Source: Paraphysomonas bandaiensis
Lineage: Eukaryota > Chrysophyceae
Assembly (NCBI GenBank): GCA_965644295.1
Contig: CBFFRP010000215.1
Location: forward strand, 62,001 to 126,000
Reading direction: 5' to 3'
Length of the DNA: 64,000 nt
Numbering within the stretch: the first letter of the stretch is position 1; each line of letters begins with the position of its first letter. The notes under the pieces are model-generated. The model worked only from the letters and a program-made list of their open reading frames with translations, was not told the DNA's origin and searched no databases. Position numbers and translations under genes: made by a program. Of this stretch, positions 44,401-57,013 are shown piece after piece.

Positions 44401-47400
44401 CTGGTAAAGGCTTGAGTCCACAATACGTCGCGCGTTTTACTGGGAAGACTGTTAGCGTGTGGCGTGTGTCCACACAGACTCGTCAGTCGACGGTCAATAC
44501 CACATCGAAGTATAGCTTAAAGGTTGAGTTCATGTCAGTCCCTAACGCAGAATATTTCTCACATTCTAAGGAGCGGTGCACATTCAGGTAATAAAATGTT
44601 GCTGAAGCGGTAGTTTTATATTGAGTGCAGGTTTATGCCTGTGGAGTCATATCGCAACATCATGAGCAAGAAAGCGACTCTGCGAACCCTCAACGAGAGA
44701 TTGTTTCACCTAGTCAACACTGATGACTTTGAATATGCTCTTGACGACATAATGGATTGCAGGAAATGCATGCCATCTTTACGATTCAATAGCGAGGTAT
44801 TGACGTGGTACATGTCCATCAGCGAGAAGTCAGCTTTGAGCGTTGGATGTGATAGTCAGAATAGAACAGTGAAATTTATCCCGACAGACAGTCTTGACTC
44901 GTGTCGCTCTCCCACCGTCACGTCTGATATTGAAATGCTATCTGCAATAAGTGCGAGCATGCAGATATCTGTTTCAGGACCGGTATTTCCGTTTGCTGTG
45001 TCCAGTAACGGGTTTCTCATTGCAACATCAGCCCGATCTAAAATAGCTGAAGCAACAGGGGATACCTGGAAGGCAAGAAATAACCACTGTAATGAAGCAC
45101 ATGTGTTATTGTTGGCGGTGCGTATTTATTGCCTTTCCAACCGAAAGCTCCTCTATACTATGGACTTCAATGACTTGTTTCTTGGGTTTGATGCATGCTA
45201 CCCGTGCTGTCGATCTTATAAACGGCTCGAAAGTATTTATATAGTCTCAGCCTTGAGTTTTTCATGTAATGGAAAGGTATTGCTTGTTGCTGTGGATCGG
45301 CAGAATTGTAAGGTATCTTCCTTGATACTCTGGTGTTGCCAAGAGCGGAAATGCATTGGCCGCATGGACCACACAGATGGATCAGTCATAGAGGCCAAAT
45401 GGAGTCATTCGGACACTCTACTTACTGTATTCTTCTCGGATGAAAAGTTTTTGACTTATTTCTTGGATTGGCCAGTAGTAAAAATATCCCACACGACAGC
45501 CCCTGCGAATAGATGGCTCACATTGCGAGGCATATGTGCTACCTCTGATAGCATGACAGATGAAGAAACATGTACATCTGGGGGAAGTCCCAACGATATA
45601 TACGTGAATAACATGTCGAACAGCGATGTGGATACGTATCAAAGAGATACAATTCTGCGGAGTGGAGAGTATTTTGACTCACTATGTATGACCAGCATGG
45701 ACGCAAGCACTGCTCTCCCTACACCAGCTTCATCTATGCTGAACAAATATGCTGACATGAAACAGTGGGCCGTGCGTTCTATCGAGGCGTGGGTGCGGGC
45801 ATGTGACGATGATGTCACTGGTGGTACACTATACGTTCCCCGGTCAGTTCATTCTGTCCGAGCTTCTCGTGTGTGTATTGTACATGGAGCGCCTTTTAGC
45901 GGCAAGTCTGTGATATTATCCCGCGCAGCTTTGGAATGCTCCCCTAATGTGCTCGCAAGTGTTTTTATTCCTCGACATCGATTTAAAAGCTCCTCACCTA
46001 ACAGCATCGCGTTTGATATGATATGTGCAATATCCCAGCAGTTACGAATTGCGTACGGCTCCCGGTATACTATCCCTATGCTACATGAGCTATCGAATGA
46101 AGTTCAACGTCTTTCAGAAGTAAGCGGTGGCGCTCTAAGAAACACCAATATATGTCGTGGGGCCTCGCGCCACTCCAGAAACTTCTCAGTCGCCAGCAGC
46201 CTTGGGTCCTTAGAGAGCAACACTTTCGTGGAGGAAGATATAACGTATGATAACCTACTACTCTGCACATGCAGGGCTCTCCGACTGACGACTGATGAGG
46301 CGACCGCACTCATGACACCTATTGCAATTATTCCTGACATCAAGCGTCTCTCCCTTAGAACACTGTTCGTTGCATTAATAAGTAAACCTCTCTCCGAGCT
46401 CCCAGCTCCAAGAGGCAATGCAGCCATATTTGTAGATGGATTGGATATATGTGACAGTTCTTCAACATATACGCATGCTCAATGTGTAGTAGACCTTCTT
46501 ATTCATAGCACGCCTCCGTGGTGCAGAATTGTTCTCTCATCCAGACACTCGCCGATTCAAATACCTGTTGTACAGGACGTAGAGAGCTTTGGTGTACATT
46601 TGGACAGAGAGGGTACAAACGCTGCAGATATGTTTTCACTCTGTAAAGAGCTTTTACGAGAAAAAGGTCTCAAAGGCGATGTTTTGAGCTCTGCGAGGAC
46701 CATCTTTTCTGCCGCCGAAATGTCATTGCGTCAGGTGGAGCTCTTGCACTCTGTACTTCCTGATTCTCTGACCCCTGGTACTTTGCGCCGCACACTTTGC
46801 GTACTTGACCTTCGTGATATCGCTCTTGATGAGTTGTTTTCTTTTCCCTCTTCGGAAGTAAGTGTCAACTTTTCCTGTGATATTTTGATTGCCAATGAGT
46901 GTATGCGTGCAGAAATTTCAGCGTGCACAACGGGTATTGCAGGTCCTATGTGCGGCATTCGAGAGTCCCACTGTGCAATATATTGCGGACGCCCTTCAAG
47001 ATATGACTGAAGCGCAGGTAAATTGTTACCCTGAAGCGAGTCAGATATATGTGAATTAAAATTGATATCTTGTGAATTTTTGGGCGTATGCTGATTGATT
47101 TTGTTTTGCATGTTTGAGATTTTTTGCAGGTCGGACATATCATTGAGGCTGACTTATATTCGTTCTTTGAGGTTATGGACTGCAATAATACATGCACAGT
47201 GGTCCCGCGCTCTAGTACCTTCGTATCTTGGGTGCGATCGGGTGACAGACTTGGACATGCGTACTACATTAACCCACAGGAGGGACACAATTACCTCTGT
47301 GCATTGTATCTAAAACACTGCAGCAACAAGTCTATAGCAATGGATCACCCATGGCAGGCATACCTGAAGACCTATGGACCGTCACACTTGCACAGGTGTG

Positions 47401-49031
47401 TTTTTGTACTAAAGGCGGTGGTTACTTTCAGTTCATAAGTGCCTATAATAATGATTTTTTCCACTTTTAAACCTTGTGGTGCAGGTCATCGAGGGGATTG
47501 TGCAAACTTACCCGTGGAGTTCGGAAACTGGATGAAACTAGTGGCATTAAGGGCCCCCTCCCACATCAAATCGGGTATCTAGAGAATATACAGGAGATAT
47601 ACGCACGAAGAGTAGGTATATATGGGCCTATACCGAAGGTAGGAAGTAATGTTGTTGCAGTGCCAGTGTTGGTATAACGTATGTGTATTTTTTCTTGATT
47701 CTGTGTATACTAAATATGTACGATTAGGAGTTCGGGTGCTTGAGAAATATGCGAGTGCTCTCCATGGGAAATAATAGGATTTCGGGGCATATACCATCCA
47801 CTTTGGGTAACCTTCGTAATTTACAGCGCATTGTTCTCCATCAGAACAAACTATCTGGTCCCGTCCCACCATGTCTCTGGGAGCTTGGATGTATCGTAAA
47901 TCTTGCCGGAAATTCGGGGTTGCAGCATGGACCTGATGTGCCCCCCGAAGAACGTGGGGCACTGGAAGCTATTTATCGATCCACAGATGGAGGACACTGG
48001 GCATGCAGCTCAGGATGGTGCGAAGAGGGGGTACCGGTGTGCAAATGGTATAAAGTAGGTGTGCTTGGTTCTCGAGTGCATAGCATAGTGATGTCTTCGA
48101 ATAATATGGTGGGCACACTCCCGACAGAAATATCTCGTCTGTCACATTTAAGAATGGTTGAACTCGCTACCATGCCAGGTACGCTATTACTACCGTATTA
48201 TACATCAGGGGTCATTAATTGAAAGTATTAAACATACGTGAAGGTATGCTATGTCTCCTGTTCTGATGGTGTTGCATTTGTAGGTTTATGTGGGCAAATT
48301 GGTCCTGCTGTATGCGCTTTGACTGGGCTTAGACGCCTTTGCATTTGCCGGTGCTGATATTTTGAATAAACTTTGAAAAAATCATAAACCTTTATGTAGG
48401 TGCTCCTTGACTGGACGAATTCCCCATGAAATTGGTAACTTGACTCATTTGGAAGAGTTGCAGGTAGTTCGACCTGTGAATTATAGTTTTGTGGTTGATA
48501 TCTATATTCAGCTCTTTGGAAATAATCTAAACGGTAGAATTCCTGATTCCGTATCTAATCTAACGTCGCTTCGACTCCTCAGTCTTGGAGAATACACTGG
48601 GTGAGACGATTGCCTTTGTAACAGTTGTTATCTCATATAAGTGTCTGTATATCAGTGGTAACAGTTTTACCCCTAGCCATATTCCTTCATGTCTGTCAAG
48701 TTTGGTGCGTTTGGAAGCACTCTTTATGGCAAATTGCCACCTTCGTGGACCTCTTCCGGACTGGATCGGAGGACTTGTCGAGTTGCGACAGTTAGATCTC
48801 CAGCGCAACAACCTTCGGGGGGTTTTACCTCACTCCATAGGAATGTTAACAAACATTCTCTATTTGAATCTTAAAGACAATGCAGATCTTCAGGGGCCAC
48901 TGCCTATTCAGCAATTAACAAGACTGACGAAGCTAAACCGACTGTCGCTGGTGCATTGTCGGTTCACGGTGTCAGAGGAAGAGGCTGCGGAACTGCAGAC
49001 CAGGCTCCCAAGATGCCGACTTTGGATTTGA
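41484..49031 (+). CDS. NLR/STAND-like protein: pseudokinase-TPR-WD40-NACHT-LRR
   Basis: Twelve exons join in frame to 2228 residues: 41484-41502, 41549-42346, 42517-44587, 44631-46857, 46913-47017, 47130-47395, 47485-47638, 47728-48178, 48284-48350, 48400-48463, 48512-48600 and 48656-49031. Residues about 90-390 are kinase-like, but HRD is HLC (235-237, in HLCICPEN), DFG is GFE (262-264), and only APE (278-280) remains, so it is a pseudokinase. A Pro run and a TPR-like pair (about 410-475) follow, then WD40-like repeats (for example LISGDSQGTLCLWKK near 815) to about 1290. The NACHT module has GAPFSGKS (1382-1389), Walker B IFVDGLD (D1565) and a sensor-like SSRHS near 1600. Two plant-type LRR blocks (IPSTLGNLRNLQR style) lie at about 1838-1950 and 1990-2210, separated by an N-cap (ALEAIYRSTDGGHW). 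It is inferred to be an intracellular switch of the NLR type. An alternative start at 41440 reads through the first intron. Confidence 0.85.
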
Positions 49032-50126
49032 ATGAATGATATTGCGTGAAAGTCATGTATTGCGGTTGTACATTTTTCGGTGTAATATCCATGATATCGT
49101 TGATTTGAACTCGAAAATATTTTGTAATAATATTTCTACTGATACAATGCTTGATTTCGAAATTTTGCTTTAATATTATTTTTCTGAAATAAGGAAATTG
49201 CAACCGTTGCAGAATATTCGGTTATGATTATCTCTTCTAATACTGCAATGATTCCATTAATAATAAAAACTCAAATTGAATTTCAAAACTTAGCTTCCTT
49301 AATGCTTTGTTACATTTGCTTGATACTGGATACCGTGTACGTATTATGATATCGTACCTATACATCACACCAGAATAACTGACTTATAGTCACCCGGCTG
49401 ATTACCTGGACAGTATATTGTATATTGTATATTCTTGATTTTTGAAACACTTGAAGGTACAGTAAGATTACATAATTCCTAAAATTTACGTTTGATGTTC
49501 TAGAAAGTATCGTTTCAGGCCCTCTCAAACGTAAGTTTTAGCAGCAAATACTTTAGCGTTTGACAAGACGGATTCATATTTTTCGGGACAACTTTTAGGA
49601 ACACATAGAATGGACCGCTATCTGAATATCTGCAAAACCGAGTTTCTCATCATAAATGTTTTTTCAATGGCAAGCATCTTAATACATGCATACAACACTA
49701 CACAGCTACCTGTGTTATAAACGAGACCCTCAGTAAATATATCAAGAATAATATATAGTTAGTGCTTTCCAAAGCTGTCACATTAAGGTACAGTGATAGC
49801 TACGTTTCTTGTTCGGTGATGAGTTCAGTCATATTGAGTATGATAAAGATGCAATAAATTACATTCATTTTCTTAACTATATTTGCAATTGCAACTGTGG
49901 TAATAGAGTGTGACTAAGATCATTGATACCTGAAATTTATGTCGTTAACGCAATATTGTAGTTATCACTAGCAATAATCAATTATCTTTTCTGACGGCAC
50001 TTACACGATTCAAGATAAAATAGGATGAAATCAAGTCGTTTTCCCCATAATAATTCACAAAATGAATACTTCAATAGTATAAATAATATACATATATAAA
50101 AAACTTCAAGAGAATTGAACTAAATA
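49032..50126. other. Convergent intergenic region
   Basis: Lies between the NLR-like gene (+) and the CDPK (-). AT-rich, no supported feature. Confidence 0.4.
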
Positions 50127-52156
50127 CTATATTGAATCACCGTTATGTGCATTCGCCCTGAGAGTCGTGTGATGCAACACCGTATCATAAAATGTTTTGA
50201 ACTGTTGAAAATCAATTCGACCAGACTTCTCAGTGTCCATGGCTTCAAAGAGTGCCTCTATGTCCGGTATGCTCGTTTTATTCTCGGATATACCGAGGAC
50301 ATCGCGTGGCGCAGCTTCGACGGGGCTAGCCTGGAGTAGGCATGCAACAACCATTTTAAGCTCCTCCAAGTCAATATAGCCCGTATCGTTTATATCTATT
50401 GAAAGTCAAGACATCAGTAAATAAATCAAGTATGGATATAGCAACTACCAAATATTTGAAAATACAGTCTCGCATTTGAGTCTTCCAGTGGGTCACAAGT
50501 GATTGGCTTGAAAGCTAGCATTGCAAGCAAAAACTCTTTTATATTTATTGTACCGGAGTTGCCGATATCAAATATAGTAAACACAGCAGGATTGGCTAGT
50601 TCAGGTAGTCCGCACTGTAGAAGAATTTCCACAAATGTCGCATAGTTAATTTCACCCTCGGCCGTGTCCATGTCTTCATGGATGCCATTCCGCTCGCTTT
50701 TACTCTTCTCACCTAGCCCACGTCGTACCTGCTCGTGCTTTCCTACATTAGTCCGCACTTCTTCTTGGGACCACCTGCGTGAGAATAAGTTCCCTTTTCT
50801 GGCTTCGCGTATGTTGCTGTGACTATTCTTTGCAGGGTGGTGGGGTGATGACTTCGAGTGAAAAGGTGTCGGAGAAGACATCTGGGGGCGAGACACGGTC
50901 TTTACGATCATTTGCTTCAAATTATGAAGCTTAAAATTGAATGACTGTTCGACATTTACATCACCATCTAAGCTACTATCCCCTCGCTCACGCAAAAAAG
51001 GCAAAACTTTGTGCAGATTTTCTCGTCTGTTCAGGTTGTCCGATGCGATTTTGTGGTCCAAGAAAAATGTTCGTAGCTTTTGACGCAAAGCCAGCTGCTT
51101 TATTCTTGTTACGTATTCCTCGCCAAGATCATCATCAGGTGCTTGATCCACCAACCAAGGATGATGTAGAATTTCATCTATTGTGGCTCTTTGGGATGGA
51201 TCTTTCGTCAGAATGCGGCGCACCAAGTCCTTTGCGGCATCAGATATATTGTCCCACCCAATGCCTGTCATGTCAAAGTATGTGCCATGAGTAATCTGAT
51301 GCATGGCACTGGGATCATATGGTGCCAGTCCGCTCAGCATGCTGTACAGCGTGCAACCAGCCTGCCATATGTCCGTTTTCTCGCTGTATATCGATGAAAT
51401 TATTGACTCAGGTGCAAAACAGCCATTAGTTCCCTTAAGGGTGTAGCACAAGTGTTCAGATGAACCTTCCGGTAATTGCACCATGAGACCAAAATCAATA
51501 AACTTGACAGGAGAATCTTCTTCATACCCCACGAGCATTATGTTTTCTAATTTGATATCACGGTGGATACATCGGCGCTTGTGTAGACATTCCATTGCAC
51601 GAATGACTCTTTTGAACATTTTAGCCAGATAACTCTCTGACACACACTTCCGGTTATATATCCTGTCAGACAGCTCGCCACCCTCTACCAGCTCCATCAC
51701 TATCACCGGATGAGGCTCCTTGAAGTGTTTCCCATCTATGTATCCCTCAGACGTGTCCATGAACACCCCATAGAGCTGTACAATCCCATCTGTACCAGCA
51801 AGTAAGCTCATAACTTGTATTTCATTGATAATATCGTTCTCTGTGGGGGTCTGTAGTGTATATCCGAAGAACTTCAGAGCCACTCGATTACCAGTCGATC
51901 GACACATACCCGAGTAGACCTTCCCCATCCCTCCCTCCTGCAGATAACTCTTAATGATATAATCATCGGGGTCTAGAAATATCACTGTGTTCTGTAGCTG
52001 ATCGTATATAGAGGGTGTGTGTGTGTCTGTGTGTGTGGAGAGAGCCCCTATAGAGCCCTCTGTGTGTTGGGGTGTATTGAGAGGGGTTGTATGGATATCT
52101 GTGTGATGAGGAGAGGATGGAGGGGTAGGATTACTATGTGAGGTTGTGCAACCCAT
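50127..52156 (-). CDS. Calcium-dependent protein kinase (CDPK-like)
   Basis: Exons 52156-50449 and 50395-50127 (53-nt intron) give 658 residues. The N-terminus MGCTTS is a strong N-myristoylation plus palmitoylation signal, so membrane attachment is expected. The kinase domain runs about 67-335: EGGMGKVYSG loop, K95, HRDIKLEN (198-205), DFG (221-223), APE (248-250). All catalytic residues are present. A junction region and a long Ser/Lys-rich insert follow (about 400-490). The C-terminal calmodulin-like part has EF-hands at DIGNSGTINIKE, DINDTGYIDLEE (formed across the intron) and DTEKSGRIDFQQ, plus a degenerate first hand. CDPKs couple Ca2+ signals to Ser/Thr phosphorylation; they occur in plants, alveolates and some other protists but not in animals or fungi. 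Confidence 0.92.
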
Positions 52157-52831
52157 GGGTCTCTATGAGTATATGCTCATGAAGCGATAGATGCCTTCTA
52201 GAGAACTCACTGACACTGTCTCTCTTCTATATATAGCTACATATGGAATTATTTTTACAATTGTAATTAATATTTTTACAAGATATAAAGTAGGAGATAT
52301 GGTGGATAATAGAAGGTAATTTTACAATTACATTTTTTTCATCAGGACATTTTACTTACATATGGAATATGTGGTTCGTATAGGATACATGGATAGATGC
52401 TTCTATTTTAGCGATTATTCAACTTTACTGATTTTGATCCTCTGAAAATCCCATATTTTGACATGTGAAAAATTTACATACCCATGCCTGTAGATATCCC
52501 ATTATACGTACGACAGCAACAGCAGTGGAGGGCTGTATAACACATACACTGTATACCATATCTATACATAGGGTTGTGCAAGTGATGTCGACCGCACACA
52601 GTCCCAACCCATACATACATATGTGCACACCTACATACATAACTAGAGTGTGATAACTGCAACTCGACCAAACGATACCCCTCAAATTTAGATATCAATC
52701 ACGTTCTATACATCTCCTCTATACTTACTATATTTCACCACTATACAGTGGCGATAACCTCTTAATTAAGGACTGGAGCAGGCGATCTCACTGGCTGATA
52801 TGTACGAGTAGAGCACTTGGAGAGATATACA
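52157..52831. other. Divergent intergenic region
   Basis: Between the CDPK (-) and CCT (+) genes; presumed to hold both promoters. No gene or repeat recognised. Confidence 0.4.
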
Positions 52832-53780
52832 ATGACCGAGACTGTATCTTCCCCCCGGAAAAACTCCATCGCCACCCACAGCTTTTTAGGTACTACTGTG
52901 TCACATTCCTTTATCGCTGTTATTCATTAGCTCCAATCAGATACTTTAGCGGAAATAGCATGCCGCAAGAGTCCTCTTCGCTCTGTTGATTCTACGTCTG
53001 ATGGCAACTCCACCGCTCAATCACATGAGCTCCCTGTCCGGGTAATTTTATGAATATTTGTTCGTTATGAATGCGCTAACTTTACTGCTATGTGTGAAGC
53101 GCCCACGAGCTAACTCTGAGCCATGGATAAGAAACAACTTTTCTGGTATCAATGCACTGACAATGAGCACATTACCAATAATCAAAAAGGATAGCCCAAC
53201 ATCCATCGCGTTACCACAAATGTTGGAAAAATATTCATCTATATACAATAAAAATGGGCGGATTGGGATATATACCAGAGAGGTATGCTCTCCCTGTCTC
53301 TCTGTGTACCTATAAATATGTGTAAACTGTGTACAGGAAAGGGATAATATCATTACACGATTTCACCAAAAGAGAAAGCGGCGCGTTTGGAAGAAAAAGA
53401 TTCGATATCACTGTCGCAAAAATCTTGCGGACAGTCGCGTTCGTGTAAAGGGGAGATTTGTCAAGAGTATGAAGCTGGAGGATATAGCTGAGGAGAGTGA
53501 GCCGCAGGATGAAGGAACAACTAATAGGATGAATGCTCTGCTGATGGCATCACTTCAATCAGAGAATGAAAAGGAGAAAGGATCTGTAGATGCTACTGAT
53601 ACGGATCAGAAGCCATCATCTGAGGGCAGTGCTGATACGGATACACTCACCGCCCAGGATAAGCACAGCGATGATGAGGGTGAGGATGAAGTGGACGACG
53701 ATGAATACGATGACAGTGTGATGCCTTCAATTCCTGCGCAGCCTCGTAAGCGCATGCGAAGACACAGCATTGCTTATTGA
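52832..53780 (+). CDS. CCT-domain (CONSTANS/TOC1-type) protein
   Basis: Exons 52832-52889, 52941-53041, 53100-53282 and 53337-53780 join to 261 residues. The CCT motif occupies about residues 115-157, at the start of exon 4: ITRFHQKRKRRVWKKKIRY, then RKNLADSRVRVKGRFVK. In plants this basic motif carries the nuclear signal and contacts DNA with NF-Y subunits. No B-box, receiver or GATA finger accompanies it. A long acidic, Asp/Glu-rich tail (about 180-250) ends in a second basic cluster, RKRMRRHS. A nuclear transcriptional regulator is inferred. The intron 2 acceptor (AATCAG, 52940) is chosen because nearby AGs break the frame. The exon 3 acceptor is GAAG. Confidence 0.85.
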
Positions 53781-55508
53781 CCTCTAGTCTCCCAATTTGT
53801 ACATTATATTCTCGGCTATTTAGCTTGAACTGTTTGTATAATGACTGTATGTGTACATTGAGGTAGAATATGGTACCGTTCAGTTAGATCTAATATATCT
53901 GCTTTTGTTTAATATTCACGATGCTGCTGTGTGAATTTCTTGTAGATTTAGTAGTTTTGTTTTATTTTTAGGGCGTAAGTTCATATTGAATGAAGTCAAA
54001 AATTCATACGTAAAGTGTCCCTTATAAACATGAAACGTGAACATTGTAGTATACTCACCAAACACTTGTCTCGAAATATGCCAAATATTATTTCACGAAA
54101 AAGTATTCACTATGAGACTCTTCTGTATACCTCAATACATCTTGTTTCATTACACTAATGACGTAAATTCATTTTGGCTTCTTGCACTAGGTACTAGACT
54201 AAGACATCTACCATCAAAAACACAAACAGAATGCAATCTGTAAATTCCTGTGCTTTTGTAGTTGATAATTAGTAGTGGAGTGTATAAGCTCAAGTGTAGA
54301 ACAGATAAGATAAAGAATCATGGGATACCTTATCCGGAACCGAACCCTGCTGGTGTAGTAATTTCGTATTCGACACGGTGACTTATTTATATTGTTTGTC
54401 AAAAAGTGTGTAGTTCTCATATTTTCCATGAGATTTTGGGTACTTTCAAAAGTAGTGAAATGGCTTTATGAGAACTGAGCGGAATGACGTATCTATGAAT
54501 GTGGCAGCGCCATTCGGCCCTAGCGAAATTCTTTCATGATTTGCTCCGCACAATACGATACCGAACCGTATTACAATGACAAGAAGGAACGAATTTTTCC
54601 ATGTGTGTATATGTTATCTATAGTTAACAATATATTAGGAATGAAAGATATCTATAAGCAGTACAGCTTGATATTATCACAGTATAAAATTACAAAATTC
54701 ATAATGAAACGTCATGTCAGAATAAAATATATCTAAATTGAAAAGAGATACTGCCATTGCAAATATTTTATATTATACTAAAATATTCTTGATTGGAAGT
54801 TTACGATCGTTATCGTGCTATAACTTATGCGTTCTGACTCAAGGATGTTTTGTATAGTGAAGCAGGATTCAACGAGCATGAAGAATAAAAGTACTTCAGT
54901 ACACGAGTGTATGGAGCGGTATGATCCTGACTAGTGCATGTTATATTGATCATGCATCTAGTCGCGGTATTGAGCTTTGCTTTCAATGGTTACAACTTGA
55001 CCTGATGTGCTGTATATATACAGCCCCCTGCAACACATGACAAAGACTCAAACAACAGGAATGCTACACTGATAACTAGTAACAGAAGCAAAGTGAATTA
55101 TATCCTTTATACTGTCAATGTGATGTGCAGCTACTTCTAACACGCTGTCATGCTATGCACTTGATGGATATGCCAGTGGTTGGATATGCATGATATCCAG
55201 TCGACAGCAGCAGATATACATACATGTATACTGTATATACACTGCTGTATACTATGAAGTGAAAGTTAAGTTGAAAGAGTATTATGTTATCCAATGAGAG
55301 GATAGTATTCTGGAATGTTTGGATGATAATAATCAGTACGTGAATTAGACACACCACCTCAGATGCAGCTCTATCATCATGTACATACATACATCCATAT
55401 GAACATACAGACATACAGGCATATAGACTATGATTCACTGTATCATTATCTCACTAAACCCATTGATGTGTCTATAATCCAGATACTTCAACATAACTGT
55501 TTCAGGGA
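53781..55508. other. Intergenic, AT-rich
   Basis: 1.7 kb with no supported gene. Short ORFs (54037-54736) are AT-driven. A stretch near 54335-54360 looks superficially like a tRNA T-arm but has no cloverleaf around it. Confidence 0.4.
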
Positions 55509-56225
55509 ATGAATCCAGCAGACCGCATTAAGAAGATGGATATCTTCATCATGCAGATAGGGCTGGTAGGTGCTGTATACGTATATATATAGTCACATAG
55601 ACAACAGGCTCTTGCTGTTATACGTAAACACGGCTCTGTAGAAGATCGATCATACCATACCCCCTCAGAGAGTATAGACGTCACGAGACTCTGCAGTGAT
55701 ATCGCCCGACAGCCCACAGCCACTGCACTGTCATCAGCGCATACACTCATACGAGTCATATCTTATGCTGATCTCACACAAATATACGATTTGAGTTGTG
55801 TGAAGACATTTGTGTCCAGTATATGCGAAATGGACGACGTATCGTATGCAGCATTTACTCTAGAGTATTCCTCGTTCATTGTTGATCATTTATATTGCCA
55901 AAATGTATTCTTCTTCGACAGAATAATGCGCTCTCTCTATTTGCTTCCCTCTCACCCACTGAGCTCCGAGAAACTGCGCAATATGCCCATCGAGGTTTTG
56001 ATTGGAGCCATTGCATTGGTCTGCCAGAGTGGGCTCCCTGTTCAGCCTCGTGTGTACGAACAACTTGCAAAGGTGTGTGTCGTGCTGAAGTGTGCATGCG
56101 ATGCATATGTGCATGGAGATGGAGAGAAGACAGTTGAGAGTAGACGAGTGAGAGTCATGACACAACTAGGTATTGCAAATTACAAGTGTATGGTTGTTTT
56201 CCGTGGTAATATTCTTGTCATATGA
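55509..56225 (+). CDS. Unrecognised protein, about 224 residues
   Basis: Exons 55509-55565 and 55608-56225, joined in phase across a 42-nt intron (GTAGGT...CAACAG), give MNPADRIKKMDIFIMQIGL followed by about 205 residues. The sequence is mostly alpha-helical looking, with several Cys (for example DHLYCQ, LVCQSGL, LKCACDAY) and no membrane segment. I do not recognise it. The AG just before the start (TTTCAG at 55500-55505) could be an acceptor, so an upstream exon may exist. The 3' end may also be spliced (GTATTG near 56171). Composition and a long ORF are the support. Confidence 0.5.
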
Positions 56226-57013
56226 GTCAGCTTCGGTGATTGATATCTCTACCTCACTTCCCCTTGTCAGAGCATGCTTGATGGACATAATCGCAGGAGT
56301 AGTTGAATAATACTTCTTACGCGAGTTTCTACACTGTGTTCTGTTGGGTATATACGTCTTATACGTCTAATTTTTCGATTTATAGTGATATGCTTTGAAT
56401 TGTCGTCTAAATAAAGTTGTGAGGCACTAATAAATCGTTAAATGAGCTTCAGACCAGAGTAAATATCGACCCACTTTGAAGGCATAGTCCAGTGTATTTC
56501 TTGTGTGTATCGCCAAGTAAGCTCAAGCTAGATTTTCACAATACTTGCGTGAGCTCTACATATTCCGAGAAACCAGCAAACATGGGAGAAAGCAAACTAT
56601 ATTGTTAGTCGAGATGGTTGAGGGAGGGCATAGGCAGGTAGCCATCTTGTACGTACTGACCTTACGTTTAATGTGTACTGGCGGATCTATACGGCTATAC
56701 TGTCGAAATAAGGCTAATATCTCTAATCTTTAACGTTTTGAATGTTCGAACATATATGCTTCTCTAAGATAAAACATAATACTATACATTAAATACAATG
56801 TAGGAAACTGTAATACTCTATAGCTCTAACTGTGAAAATAACGTATCATGATGTTTAAGATACGGAATTTATTCAGTGATCAGTGGTTGACGTGAAAGTA
56901 ATAGAATATTATGTTGTTGATATGTTTACATAACAACGCACAATTGCCTATGCAATAATAATCTATCTAGTCATAACTTTCCTTTAATGATCTATACCAA
57001 CAAAAAATGGTAG
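56226..57013. other. Intergenic
   Basis: No supported gene. It may hide the first exon of the next gene, whose start was not found. Confidence 0.35.

Noticed and set aside
54300-54370. Possible tRNA T-arm (minus-strand GGGTTCGGTTCC)
   Set aside because: No acceptor stem, D-arm or anticodon arm could be laid out around it.
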